Below are positions 6,997 to 16,074 of a DNA stretch of 64,000 nucleotides, one piece after another. Each line of letters opens with the position of its first letter. Within the stretch, counting starts at the first letter, position 1. The stretch covers positions 1 through 64,000 of the forward strand of contig JBFMBP010000127.1 of the NCBI GenBank assembly GCA_040755155.1, in the 5' to 3' direction. This DNA comes from Candidatus Omnitrophota bacterium (GTDB taxonomy: Bacteria > Hinthialibacterota > Hinthialibacteria > Hinthialibacterales > Hinthialibacteraceae). A program made the position numbers and the translations under genes. The notes below the pieces were generated by a model, which worked only from the letters and a program-made list of their open reading frames with translations, did no database searches and was not told where the DNA came from.

Positions 6997-8574
6997 CATC
7001 AATGGATATCTCGCTATTGGCAGGAACCGTTGCTCGCCGTTCTTCTTGTCTTATTCTATGGCGCCTATCTGGCTCCCCGATGTTGGCGCTATGTTTATCT
7101 GACGTGGGATTCTTTGCGCGACCTGATCGCCGCCCAGCATATTCTCGCCGGAGGCGGCTGGTTTTCCGATCCGATGCTTTTAGGGCATTCCTGCTGGTAT
7201 CCGCCGTTGCACGCTCTTTTTTGCGCGGCGGCAGTCTCCATTTTTCCCATCGATATATTTCGCTTTTACGCCCTGGCGCCCGTACTTTTGAATTGGATAT
7301 TCCCCGCCGCTTTTTATCATTTAGCGCGGCGTCTCTTGAGCGGAAACCGCACCGCCGCTTTTTGGGCGACGCTCGCACTCGCCGCCATGCCTTGGGCTGT
7401 TACCTATGTTCTCGCTTCGCCGACGGTGATGGCTCACGCAGCGGGTTTTGCGATTTTATTATTTATTTTCCACCTTCATCTACTGGAAAAATATTCGCAG
7501 AAAAAAAATTTGATTTTCTCCCTATGTACGGGTTTAATGGGTTTATATCACCCTCCCACGTTCTTGATTCTGACCGCCGTCATTTCCATCCATTGGCTTA
7601 TTCAAGCGGCGCAAAGCAAGCGTAAGCCGTTCTTGCGGCGATGGCTGTTTTTTTTGACGCTCTCCTTGACGGTTTGTTCGCCTTATTGGCTGCCCAACCT
7701 GGCGCAGCCGCTGCGCAATCCAGCGCCGCTCGCTTATATCTCTCCGGGATTGACTCGGCATGAGTTGTTTCTGCCCGGTGCTTCCTGGCTGCTCTCGCTT
7801 CCCTTGCTTTTCCTGGCCGTCCTCGGAGTTGTTTCGCTGCTGCGCCGTTGGAAAGAAAGTCCAGTTCAATTCATCCTGGCCTTGCTCGCCGTTTCGCTCA
7901 TAGGCCAGGCGCCGGGATACTTGAAGATTCTATTGGAAAAGCGCTTCACCGCCCTGGACGCATCTATCGGAGACAAAATTCCCATCCTCGTTCCCCACGA
8001 GTTTCAATTTTACTTTCAAATCGCCCTTTGCCTTTGTTTGGGAATCGGTCTGGCGCAGCTGCAAGCAAGCCAAGGCGCGCGAAAGTTGATTTATTGGGCG
8101 GCGGCGATTGGTTTCGCCGCGAGTTTGACAATCAATCTGATCCATCTTCCGCAACGCTGCCAGGTTTTCCTCTGGCCATACCGCCTTTCTGGGGAATGGA
8201 ACGATCCCGTGAAAGCGATTCTCGCCCATACGGCGGTAAATGACGCTATAGCCGCTCCCAACGACGAAACCAGTTTCTTCATCATCGGCGTCCGGACGGG
8301 CCGCAAATGTCTCCTGTCTTATCCAACGCATACGAATACGCGCGCCGATCTGCCATCCAGGCGGCAAGCGCGGGAAATTCTCTTTCACTCCTATTCCACC
8401 GCGGAGGTTTTACAAACGGCCGAACGCTGGCGCGTCCAATTCATCTTATGCAAAATCAAACTCGTCTCCTCCGACAGGATTGCCTTTTTCCGCGAGATAT
8501 TTCCTTCGGTTTACGACGACGGCGTCGTTTCCATTTTTCGCGTCGAGAAGAAGGGCAAGTCTTTGGACTCATAA
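6928..8574 (+). CDS. GT-C-like integral membrane glycosyltransferase
   Basis: About 545 residues with many hydrophobic segments. The first is LLAVLLVLFYGAYLAP, then an early acidic loop (LTWDSLRDLIAAQHILAGG), as in dolichol/undecaprenyl-phosphate-sugar-dependent GT-C enzymes (PMT/ArnT-like). The exact family is not certain. A soluble C-terminal part begins near residue 425. The start is a problem: element A copy 2 splits the gene after an apparent original ATG at 6846. The only in-frame ATG now (6928) lies inside the element, giving a foreign proline-rich N-terminus before WISRYWQEP. It may be expressed from there, from a TTG at 6988, or not at all. Confidence 0.6.
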   Translation: MDLRQPPPNLPQAWGRNNVILQEHQWISRYWQEPLLAVLLVLFYGAYLAPRCWRYVYLTWDSLRDLIAAQHILAGGGWFSDPMLLGHSCWYPPLHALFCAAAVSIFPIDIFRFYALAPVLLNWIFPAAFYHLARRLLSGNRTAAFWATLALAAMPWAVTYVLASPTVMAHAAGFAILLFIFHLHLLEKYSQKKNLIFSLCTGLMGLYHPPTFLILTAVISIHWLIQAAQSKRKPFLRRWLFFLTLSLTVCSPYWLPNLAQPLRNPAPLAYISPGLTRHELFLPGASWLLSLPLLFLAVLGVVSLLRRWKESPVQFILALLAVSLIGQAPGYLKILLEKRFTALDASIGDKIPILVPHEFQFYFQIALCLCLGIGLAQLQASQGARKLIYWAAAIGFAASLTINLIHLPQRCQVFLWPYRLSGEWNDPVKAILAHTAVNDAIAAPNDETSFFIIGVRTGRKCLLSYPTHTNTRADLPSRRQAREILFHSYSTAEVLQTAERWRVQFILCKIKLVSSDRIAFFREIFPSVYDDGVVSIFRVEKKGKSLDS

Positions 8575-8690
8575 CGATTTTTTATTATAGGAATGGCCTT
8601 TTCCCTTCATGATAAATGTCTTAGGATAAACGGGGATAATGCGGATATCCCGCATTATTTCTCTAAAAAACGATTTCAAGAGGGGGTTCC

Positions 8691-10055
8691 ATGAAAAAAT
8701 ACGCTTATTTCTTAATGCTTATCTTAGCTTTATCCATATCTAATAGTATTTCCGCCGAAGACGCCGCGAACGACAAGGACCGGCTCGGCGGTTGGAAGAA
8801 AATCGCTTCCGAAGCGAAGGCGTTTTTCTACGTCCAGGAGATCAGCGGCGTCTGGTGGATCGTCAATCCCGCCGGGAACGCATTTCTTTCCAAAGGCGTC
8901 AACCATATCTCCTTCTTCGCCGACAACGCTCCCCAATTGGGTTACTCGCCCTATGGCCGCGCAACGCAAAAGAAATACGGCAGCGAAGGCGCGTGGGCGA
9001 AAGCGGCGGCGGATAATTTATGGCGTTGGAATTTCAACACCGCCGGCGCTTGGTGCAGTACATCCATGTATAAACAAGAACTCCCTTATACGCCCGTTTT
9101 GGACGTCGCCAGCCGCGCGGGGGCCAATTGGCAAACGGGTATTTTCCCCGACGTGTTTTCGAAAAAGTTCCGCATGGCCGCCCGCGCCGCGATCCAGACG
9201 GCGTGCCGTCCCCAGCGCGATAACAAATACTTACTAGGCTACTTCACCGACAACGAATTGCGTTGGGGTCCCGATTGGCGCAGTCCCGACGCTTTGCTCA
9301 TGGATTTCCTCCGCTTCGATCGCGAATCCGACGGTTGGAACCGCGCCGTTCAGTTTCTCAAAGAACGCTATTCCACTATCGACGCTCTCAACGAGCAATG
9401 GAAGATCAAAGCGAAATCCTTCGAGGAAGTTCCCGCCGTTGAATCCTTCCCTGCTTCCGATGCGCGATCGGAGGCGGAAGAGGCGTTCGTGAAAATCGTC
9501 GCTGGAGAATATTTCCGCGTCTGCGCCGAAGAAATCCGAGACGCCGATCCCAATCACCTCATACTCGGCTGCCGCTTTGCAGGCAAAGCCTCCGAAACTG
9601 TATTGGAAGCGATGGCGCCTTATGTCGATATCGTTTCCTTCAACACCTATAACTTCACTCCTCCCGCAGGAACTTTAAAACGTATTTTCGAAATCACGAA
9701 ACGCCCCATTATGATTACGGAATTTTCCTTCAAAGCAATGGATTCCGGCCTTCCCAATACAAAGGGCGCGGGCAAGCCGGTGGCGACGCAAAAAGAACGC
9801 GCCGAACATTTCACCAATTTCATAACCCAATTGCTGCAACTGCCCTTCATCGTGGGCTATCACTGGTTCGAATACGCCGATGAACCGGCGGAGGGACGCT
9901 TTGACGGCGAGAATAGCAATTACGGCCTAGTAAATATCAAGGACGAACCGTGGGAAATATTAACCAACGAAATGGCGCGAACCAATCTCGCCGCAGAAAA
10001 GATTCACGCCGGACTCGCAGGCGGAACGGCAAACATTGACAATGCAAACAGATAA
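8691..10055 (+). CDS. Secreted clan GH-A glycoside hydrolase (GH50 agarase-like)
   Basis: A 454-residue protein with a signal peptide (about 1-22, ending ISAEDA). The body is TIM-barrel-like, with WWIVNPAGNAFLSKGVNH near the start, as in beta-agarase and GH42/GH50-type enzymes. The likely acid/base glutamate lies in YFTDNELRWG (about residue 189) and the nucleophile in PIMITEFSFKA (about 344), the usual clan GH-A spacing. HWFEYADEPAEGRFDGENSNYGL near the end resembles the GH50 C-terminus. The true substrate is unknown. AGAGGGGG precedes the ATG. The next gene starts within or just after its 3' end, suggesting an operon. Confidence 0.75.
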   Translation: MKKYAYFLMLILALSISNSISAEDAANDKDRLGGWKKIASEAKAFFYVQEISGVWWIVNPAGNAFLSKGVNHISFFADNAPQLGYSPYGRATQKKYGSEGAWAKAAADNLWRWNFNTAGAWCSTSMYKQELPYTPVLDVASRAGANWQTGIFPDVFSKKFRMAARAAIQTACRPQRDNKYLLGYFTDNELRWGPDWRSPDALLMDFLRFDRESDGWNRAVQFLKERYSTIDALNEQWKIKAKSFEEVPAVESFPASDARSEAEEAFVKIVAGEYFRVCAEEIRDADPNHLILGCRFAGKASETVLEAMAPYVDIVSFNTYNFTPPAGTLKRIFEITKRPIMITEFSFKAMDSGLPNTKGAGKPVATQKERAEHFTNFITQLLQLPFIVGYHWFEYADEPAEGRFDGENSNYGLVNIKDEPWEILTNEMARTNLAAEKIHAGLAGGTANIDNANR

Positions 10056-10089
10056 TCCGAAATCGCATATGATTTCGTTAAAGAAAATC

Positions 10090-12378
10090 ATGAAAATTAT
10101 TTTTCGAAAGTTACTGGTTATCTGCGTCTTCGCAGCGGCGATTCTATTGTCGTTCCCTTGCTCTTCATCCGCTCAGATTGCGGGAAAAACGCTCTACATT
10201 TTCGACCTGGAATCTTATTTGGCCGCAAAACCGGATGATAAAGTCTGGCAATACGATGTCATCAACCTCGTTTCTGCCCTGCAAGGACTAGTAAACCGGG
10301 ATGCGCCGCAACTTTATATTCTTTACGTTCGCGAACAATTCTCATATAACAAGCAGAACATCGATCGTTTCTGGCTGGATAAGTTGCGCTCCCCTGGCCT
10401 GTTTCTCGCCGATTATCCGATAACGAATGTCAAAACTCTGGAGGAATTGCTATCGATATTCCGTTCCTATTATACGGCCGTCGTTCTTTGGGACGCCAAC
10501 GTTCCCGCCAGCGCCAACGCGGCATTGACGATTGCCGGATCGGACGGCTTTCTGCCCGTGCGCCTCGATAAAAGCCCCGATTCTCTCTTTACTCAAATCG
10601 TTGAGAGCGGACCGCAACTCCCTCCGCGAGAGCGATTGGCGGATCGTTTTAACGCCGTGGGCAATATCCCGGACACGCCCATAGCCTCTACGGGATACAA
10701 AAAAGGCGACGCTTATTTATGGGCCAGGTATTTCTATCTCGACAAGGGGATGTGCGCTCCCAACCACTTCGCATTTTTTCTCGATCCTTACGATTGGGAT
10801 CTGCGAGTGGAAGGTTATCAATATCCCGATCTGCCGAACTGCGCCATCGTCAATCACGATTTCTATGTGAGCAAAAAATCCTTCTTTCTCGACCTGGACC
10901 CGTGGTGGGACGAAAAACCAACGGATACTCCCGGCGGCGCATTTCTGCAAGGCGTCGATTACAACCTCATTCTCAAAGACATCCTGAAATCGGCGCAAAA
11001 ACACACGCCCGGCCTTCCTTCTCCTATCCTCCGTTTCGGCGGCTTCGTTCCCTGGTGGGTCAAATACACTAGCGCCTTCGAGGGAGGATTGCATAAAGAG
11101 GAAGAGACGGCGGAACGATACGCCGCCATTGTCTCCGCCTATAACGGAGTCATCGACGGCGACAGTTCGCCCTTCGGCGCGCTCGCCAATGCTTCGGTTT
11201 TTCAACACTATCCTCTGCCAGACCGTTACCAGCAGAATCCCGTCCCGCCGCCGCGGCCGCTGGAAAACAAAAATTATCTTCTTTTCGCCATCGGCAGTTT
11301 CGATTCCTCCGCTTTCCTCTATCAAACCATTCCTATGCTATGGGATGATCCCAATCGCGGCAAAATACCCCTCGCCTGGGCGCTTTCGCCCATAACCAGC
11401 GAACGCACGCCGCCCATTTTCGATTATCTCTACCAGAACCGGACGGCCAACGATTATTTCGTTTCCGGAACGGCGGGAGGCGGATACTGTTATCCCAACC
11501 GATTTATCTACAACGAAGAAACGAAACGCGAATATTCCGACCTTCCGGAAGAGATCGGCGAATGGAAAAAATTTTCAAAGGAGTTATACCGGAAATTCGA
11601 TCTTCGCATGACCGTCGCCGCCGACCTGGACCGCGATCCCATTCTTCCCGTTTCTTTTACAAACCTCCTACAGAGCCATTTTCGTAGTTTCTCCCCTCAT
11701 GGAGTGGGAACATTGAAGCCTTACGAAACGAATCTGGCTGACGGCGTTGCGCCATTTATCGAGGAAACGGCCTACTTCCGCAAGAAGCCTCTTGATTGGC
11801 AGGAAGCTGTTAAGACAATTTATTCCAACAGCCGCCCAGGAACGCGAAAATTTCATCTCTATCGCTTTAAACTCACTAGTCCCACCGAAATCAATTTCCT
11901 TTACGATCGGATTCGGCAGGAACATCCCGAAATGCTTTACGAGGCGCTAGATCCCTATTCTTTCTTTTATCTTTTAAGGCAGCATTACGCCAACGGCGAT
12001 CCCAAAGCCAATTACTTTCTGCCCTATTTCATTTCTCATACGATTCCTCAGGAGACGAATCACGGTAAAGAAAACCGCTTTAACGCTCAGGTCGTATTGC
12101 GCAACGACGGCTGGGAAACCTGGAATTCCCCCCAAAATCCAACCAACCAAAGATACCGGCTGATCTACAACTGGCGCCAAGAGGGCGAAGACGCCGTTAC
12201 TCCCTTCTACAATGCAGGCTATGTGGAAGAGCCAGTTCCTCCCGGCGTTGCGACGACGGTGAACATCCTGATCCCATCACCCGATTCGGCGGGCCTTTAT
12301 CGATTGATTCTAATCTTGGAACAAGAAAACGTGCATCAATCTCCCATTCAAGAAGAGATTCTAGTGACGGTGAATTAA
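10090..12378 (+). CDS. Secreted GxGYxYP-domain protein
   Basis: I start at 10090 because the protein then opens with a signal peptide (MKIIFRKLLVICVFAAA, ending SSAQ). In-frame TTG/ATG codons from 10036 overlap the previous gene and would add a polar extension. The family-defining motif GGGYCYP is present near residue 465. The N-terminal part (TLYIFDLESY, INLVSALQGLVNRDAPQLY) matches the GxGYxYP N-terminal region. Pfam describes the family as putative glycoside hydrolases, with no characterised activity known to me. It has about 763 residues, ending in a beta-sandwich-like tail. Close coupling to the GH50-like gene suggests joint polysaccharide degradation. Confidence 0.8.
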   Translation: MKIIFRKLLVICVFAAAILLSFPCSSSAQIAGKTLYIFDLESYLAAKPDDKVWQYDVINLVSALQGLVNRDAPQLYILYVREQFSYNKQNIDRFWLDKLRSPGLFLADYPITNVKTLEELLSIFRSYYTAVVLWDANVPASANAALTIAGSDGFLPVRLDKSPDSLFTQIVESGPQLPPRERLADRFNAVGNIPDTPIASTGYKKGDAYLWARYFYLDKGMCAPNHFAFFLDPYDWDLRVEGYQYPDLPNCAIVNHDFYVSKKSFFLDLDPWWDEKPTDTPGGAFLQGVDYNLILKDILKSAQKHTPGLPSPILRFGGFVPWWVKYTSAFEGGLHKEEETAERYAAIVSAYNGVIDGDSSPFGALANASVFQHYPLPDRYQQNPVPPPRPLENKNYLLFAIGSFDSSAFLYQTIPMLWDDPNRGKIPLAWALSPITSERTPPIFDYLYQNRTANDYFVSGTAGGGYCYPNRFIYNEETKREYSDLPEEIGEWKKFSKELYRKFDLRMTVAADLDRDPILPVSFTNLLQSHFRSFSPHGVGTLKPYETNLADGVAPFIEETAYFRKKPLDWQEAVKTIYSNSRPGTRKFHLYRFKLTSPTEINFLYDRIRQEHPEMLYEALDPYSFFYLLRQHYANGDPKANYFLPYFISHTIPQETNHGKENRFNAQVVLRNDGWETWNSPQNPTNQRYRLIYNWRQEGEDAVTPFYNAGYVEEPVPPGVATTVNILIPSPDSAGLYRLILILEQENVHQSPIQEEILVTVN

Positions 12379-12560
12379 GGGATTCGTTCAAAATCGGCGT
12401 TGAAACCTTTTGGATTATGTAAAAAAATGCTATTTTTATTTTTTGTTCGCGGAAGAAGCCGGGGATTTCTACGTTAGCATGGCGCTCCACGTCAAAGGGG
12501 CGGGAAAGCTTCGCTTCTTTGCAGCTGCTTTGACTATCCAATCGAAAAGATATCGCCTAT

Positions 12561-13100
12561 ATGAACGAGAAGAAAACCGACGCCAAGAAGCATGGAACCG
12601 TCAAGACGCCCAGGAAGACTGTACCGAACCTGGATTTCGATTTTATCGAACGAATCGTTCGTCTTGTGGAAAATGCGGAGATCGGGGAGTTGGAAATTGA
12701 ATCCCCCGAAGGATTGCGATTAGCCGTAAAAAAAGCGCCGAGCGGGATTTTTTCCTCACCGCCGGCGATGTATCCTCCGATGTACGCCAGTGTTCCCGCC
12801 GCCCATCATTCGACGCCGATAACGGAAGCGCCCGCTCCAGTCAAAGCGGAAACCGACGAATCCATCGAGATTATAAAAGCGCCCATGGTCGGCACCTTCT
12901 ACCGCGCCCCGGCGCCGGATGCGCCCCCCTTCGTCGAAATGGGAGGCGCCGTGCAAAACAGCACCGTCGTCTGCATTCTGGAAGCCATGAAGGTCATGAA
13001 CGAAATCAAGGCGGGCGTTTCGGGAACCGTCGCGGAGATTATGGTCGAAAACGGCCAGCCCGTCGAATTCGGCCAACCCTTGTTCAAGATCAGGAAATAG
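12561..13100 (+). CDS. accB: Acetyl-CoA carboxylase biotin carboxyl carrier protein
   Basis: A 179-residue carrier. The N-terminal helix region (DFIERIVRLVENAEIGELEIE) is typical of AccB. A Pro/Ala-rich linker (about 65-105) follows, then the biotinyl domain (about 108-179) with APMVGTFYRAPAPDAPPFVE and the biotinylation site EAMKVMNE, lysine near 143. It carries CO2 between biotin carboxylase and carboxyltransferase in fatty acid synthesis. accC follows after 229 bases that contain a repeat, so the usual tight accBC spacing is loosened. No strong ribosome-binding site is seen. Confidence 0.95.
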   Translation: MNEKKTDAKKHGTVKTPRKTVPNLDFDFIERIVRLVENAEIGELEIESPEGLRLAVKKAPSGIFSSPPAMYPPMYASVPAAHHSTPITEAPAPVKAETDESIEIIKAPMVGTFYRAPAPDAPPFVEMGGAVQNSTVVCILEAMKVMNEIKAGVSGTVAEIMVENGQPVEFGQPLFKIRK

Positions 13101-13174
13101 CGAATCGGCGCCGGCCAACCTTATCGCCCGAAAGCGGGGAAAATAATATCGATCCTAGAGGTTCATGTCATTTG

Positions 13175-13265
13175 AAGTTGTTCCCTCGCCCTCTGGGAGA
13201 GGGTTAGGGTGAGGGGGCATTTTTTATTACGCAACTATTAAAATCAATTGAAATTGACCACTTGC
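13175..13265. repeat. Half copy of the palindromic repeat family, between accB and accC
   Basis: CCCTCGCCCTCTGGGAGAGG, then GTTAGGGTGAGGGGG and an AT-rich tail with an ACGCAACTATT block, matches 57005-57075 almost base for base. It resembles one arm of the element at 50478-50640. It fills most of the accB-accC gap. Confidence 0.7.
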
Positions 13266-13329
13266 GCAAGGAAGCGATTCGCTTCCCTGTTTTTTCTATT
13301 ATCGCAAAATCCCAGGAACGAAAACCATT

Positions 13330-14694
13330 ATGTTTAAAAAAATCCTGATTGCGAATCGCGGCGAAATCGCCCTGCGAATCATCCGCGCCTGCCATGAATT
13401 AGGCATCGAGACGGTCGCCGTTTATTCCGAAGCGGATCGAGATTCTTTGCACGTCCGTTTCGCCGACGAAGACATCTGCATCGGCCCGCCGCCGCCTTCT
13501 GAATCCTACCTCAATATCCCCCGCATCATTTCAGCCGCCGAGATTACGGATGCGGAAGCGATTCATCCCGGCTATGGCTTTCTCGCCGAAAACGCCCATT
13601 TCGCGGAAATCTGCGAATCGTGCAATATCGCCTTTATCGGCCCTTCCCATAAAGCCATATCCCTCATGGGAGACAAAGCGGCGGCGCGGTCTACGATCGA
13701 AAAAGAAGGCGTCGGCGCCATCCCCGGCTCGCCCGGAACCGTAGATACGCAAGATCAAGCGATGAAGATCGCCCGAAAATTGGGCTACCCCGTCATGATC
13801 AAAGCGGCGGCGGGCGGCGGCGGACGCGGCATGAGAGAAGCCCATACGGACGTTAGCCTGGTTCAAGCCTTTATCACCGCCCAGGCGGAAGCGGAAAAGG
13901 CGTTTGGCGACCGGCGGCTCTATATCGAAAAACTGATCGTGGAACCCCGCCACGTCGAAATCCAGATTTTAGCCGATAAGCACGGCAACGTTATCCACCT
14001 TGGCGAGCGGGATTGCTCCCTGCAGCGCCGCCATCAGAAAGTCCTAGAAGAAAGCCCCTCTCCCGCCGTGGACGATGAGATAAGAACCAAGATGGGGGAA
14101 GCGGCGGCCAAATGCGCCAAAGCGGCGGGCTATTCCAGCGCCGGAACGGTGGAGTTTCTGTTGGACAAAGACCGTCATTTCTACTTCATGGAAATGAATA
14201 CGCGAGTGCAGGTCGAACACCCCGTCACGGAAATGGTTACCGGCATCGATATCGTCAAGGAACAAATCCGCATCGCCGCTGGAGAACCTCTTGGCTGCAA
14301 GCAAAAAGACGTGAAATTTAAAGGCCACTCCATCGAATGCCGCATCAACGCCGAAGATCCCTACAACCAATTCCTACCCTCGCCGGGAAAGATCACCGGC
14401 TTTCATATTCCCGGCGGGCCGGGCATCCGCGTCGATTCCCACATTTACAGCGAATACGTCGTCCCGCCTTATTACGATTCCTTGCTGGCCAAGCTGATCG
14501 TCCACGGCAATAACCGGATGGAAGCCATCATGAAGATGCGTTGCGCCTTGAGCGAATTCATCGTGGAAGGCATCCCCACCACCATTCCGCTATTGCAGCA
14601 GATCATGGAAGATTCCGATTTCATCAAGGGCGATTTCCATACCGGCAAATTGGACGACATCCGCAAACGGCTGGATTACGATCATGCGCCGTGA
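13330..14694 (+). CDS. accC: Acetyl-CoA carboxylase biotin carboxylase subunit
   Basis: A 454-residue ATP-grasp enzyme that carboxylates the biotin on AccB using bicarbonate and ATP. Motifs run in order: [51 protein letters not shown] (glycine-rich ATP loop), [19 protein letters not shown]...[18 protein letters not shown] and [12 protein letters not shown]. The length is as expected for AccC. It starts with ATG after AGGAACGAAAACC. The carboxyltransferase genes are not in the window. Confidence 0.97.
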   Translation: MFKKILIANRGEIALRIIRACHELGIETVAVYSEADRDSLHVRFADEDICIGPPPPSESYLNIPRIISAAEITDAEAIHPGYGFLAENAHFAEICESCNIAFIGPSHKAISLMGDKAAARSTIEKEGVGAIPGSPGTVDTQDQAMKIARKLGYPVMIKAAAGGGGRGMREAHTDVSLVQAFITAQAEAEKAFGDRRLYIEKLIVEPRHVEIQILADKHGNVIHLGERDCSLQRRHQKVLEESPSPAVDDEIRTKMGEAAAKCAKAAGYSSAGTVEFLLDKDRHFYFMEMNTRVQVEHPVTEMVTGIDIVKEQIRIAAGEPLGCKQKDVKFKGHSIECRINAEDPYNQFLPSPGKITGFHIPGGPGIRVDSHIYSEYVVPPYYDSLLAKLIVHGNNRMEAIMKMRCALSEFIVEGIPTTIPLLQQIMEDSDFIKGDFHTGKLDDIRKRLDYDHAP

Positions 14695-14756
14695 TTTCTA
14701 TTTCCCATAAAATCTGCGCCGATTTTATGAGCATCCCAAAGCCATCATAGAATAAC

Positions 14757-14782
14757 AGGGCATGGCGTCTCCGCCATGCCCC
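14757..14782. terminator. Hairpin between convergent accC and the 14835 gene
   Basis: GGGCATGGCG / CGCCATGCCC form a 10-bp stem with a 4-base loop. There is no clear T-run, so it could be a weak bidirectional terminator or just a small palindrome. Confidence 0.4.
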
Positions 14783-14834
14783 GCCGCCGCGCCCAACGCG
14801 CTTCGCGTGTGTTTGCACCAACTTAATTGAATAT

Positions 14835-16043
14835 TTACTGATATGTTTTCGAATCCACGCCTGAATATAATTTCGACGGAATCCAAAGCAAGGTGCTTCC
14901 ATCACCGCTGAGGAGAATATCCTGCATTGCATCGGTTCCTTCTAATTCGACTCCTTCAGGATTTACTTTTTGTTTAATCCATTCTCCCTTCGAATTTTTG
15001 ATGAAAACATATAAATCGTAAGAAACGGTATATTCGTAGATTTCATTGTACCGCTTTGCTTGTCTGACGGCGATTACCCGTCCATCATCGGAGGAGTAAA
15101 TGTATACGGCGTCAAGAGGCCAAGGGCGAAATTCGAAATTTCCAATATACTCCGGCTCGCTCCAAATGCCGTCTTTTTCGTGAATGGCGAGCAGATGATT
15201 TTTTCCCGTTTTATTGTATATGGTAAACTGTTGTTGCTTCATGATCGCCGTTTTTCCATCATTAGCGATTGCCCAAATATCGAATTTAAAGTCTTCGCCA
15301 TCGATATTCATAGCGATATCAGGGATCTGCTTCTCCATTGTCCACCCATCAACTACTTTATCAACGTACAACCATCTATTCTTTGTTTCAGGATATCCTA
15401 TTCCAAATATTAATCGATTTCCGTTATTTGCTATCATTGGTTTATGATAGTAAATATTCAAATAGGGACCAAACGTATTGCTAATATATCCATCTTCCTT
15501 ACGTGAATAGATATCGAAATATTCGTACGATTTCCCAATAACAATCGTTTCACCATTTGAGCTAATTTGTGGAAAGTGAAGATCAGGTATTTGATTTATT
15601 GTAAATGTTCTTATTATTTTTTCATTTACAATATCATAAAAATTGAAGGTCGCATATCCTTCACCAGGTAGATTTATAGAAGGATATAAATAGATGAGCG
15701 TTAAAGAAACATCATCAAACCATACACCTGATATGTTATAATCATGCAAATTTTCTGTTTTTTCGATAGGTATGTCGATTGATTTTGTATTGCTTTTAAT
15801 CGATTTTATCAATTTTCTATCTGAAACAATGTTGTTTCCGGAACTATCAATTGCGCTTTGGTTTTTATATAAATCGATTTTGAGTTTGGATTTTTCTGTA
15901 GTGTCGATCACGCCAATATCTTTGTTAATTTTTGTAATTTGGGTAAAATCAATATCTTTTGGGGTTAATACTAAAGGTTGAGAATAAACGGCAATAGGTA
16001 GATACGCAATTACGAGCAAGCTAAGAGACGAAAAAGTCTTCAT
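14835..16043 (-). CDS. Secreted beta-propeller-like protein, low GC, unknown function
   Basis: A 402-residue exported protein with a signal peptide (about 1-21, ending AVYSQ). The body has repeated segments such as SGVWFDDVSLTLIYLYP, ISSNGETIVIG, IANNGNRLIFG, IANDGKTAIM and LLSGDGSTLLW, about one per 50-60 residues. These look like blades of a TolB/PD40-type propeller. No enzymatic motif is visible. GC content and codon use (many AAA, ATA, TTT) differ clearly from neighbours, which suggests transfer. AAAGGAAAA lies before the ATG. It follows the 16075 gene by 31 bases, so the two form an operon. Confidence 0.7.
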   Translation of the reverse strand: MKTFSSLSLLVIAYLPIAVYSQPLVLTPKDIDFTQITKINKDIGVIDTTEKSKLKIDLYKNQSAIDSSGNNIVSDRKLIKSIKSNTKSIDIPIEKTENLHDYNISGVWFDDVSLTLIYLYPSINLPGEGYATFNFYDIVNEKIIRTFTINQIPDLHFPQISSNGETIVIGKSYEYFDIYSRKEDGYISNTFGPYLNIYYHKPMIANNGNRLIFGIGYPETKNRWLYVDKVVDGWTMEKQIPDIAMNIDGEDFKFDIWAIANDGKTAIMKQQQFTIYNKTGKNHLLAIHEKDGIWSEPEYIGNFEFRPWPLDAVYIYSSDDGRVIAVRQAKRYNEIYEYTVSYDLYVFIKNSKGEWIKQKVNPEGVELEGTDAMQDILLSGDGSTLLWIPSKLYSGVDSKTYQ

Positions 16044-16074
16044 GATAGTTTTCCTTTCTTTTAAAAATATAATG

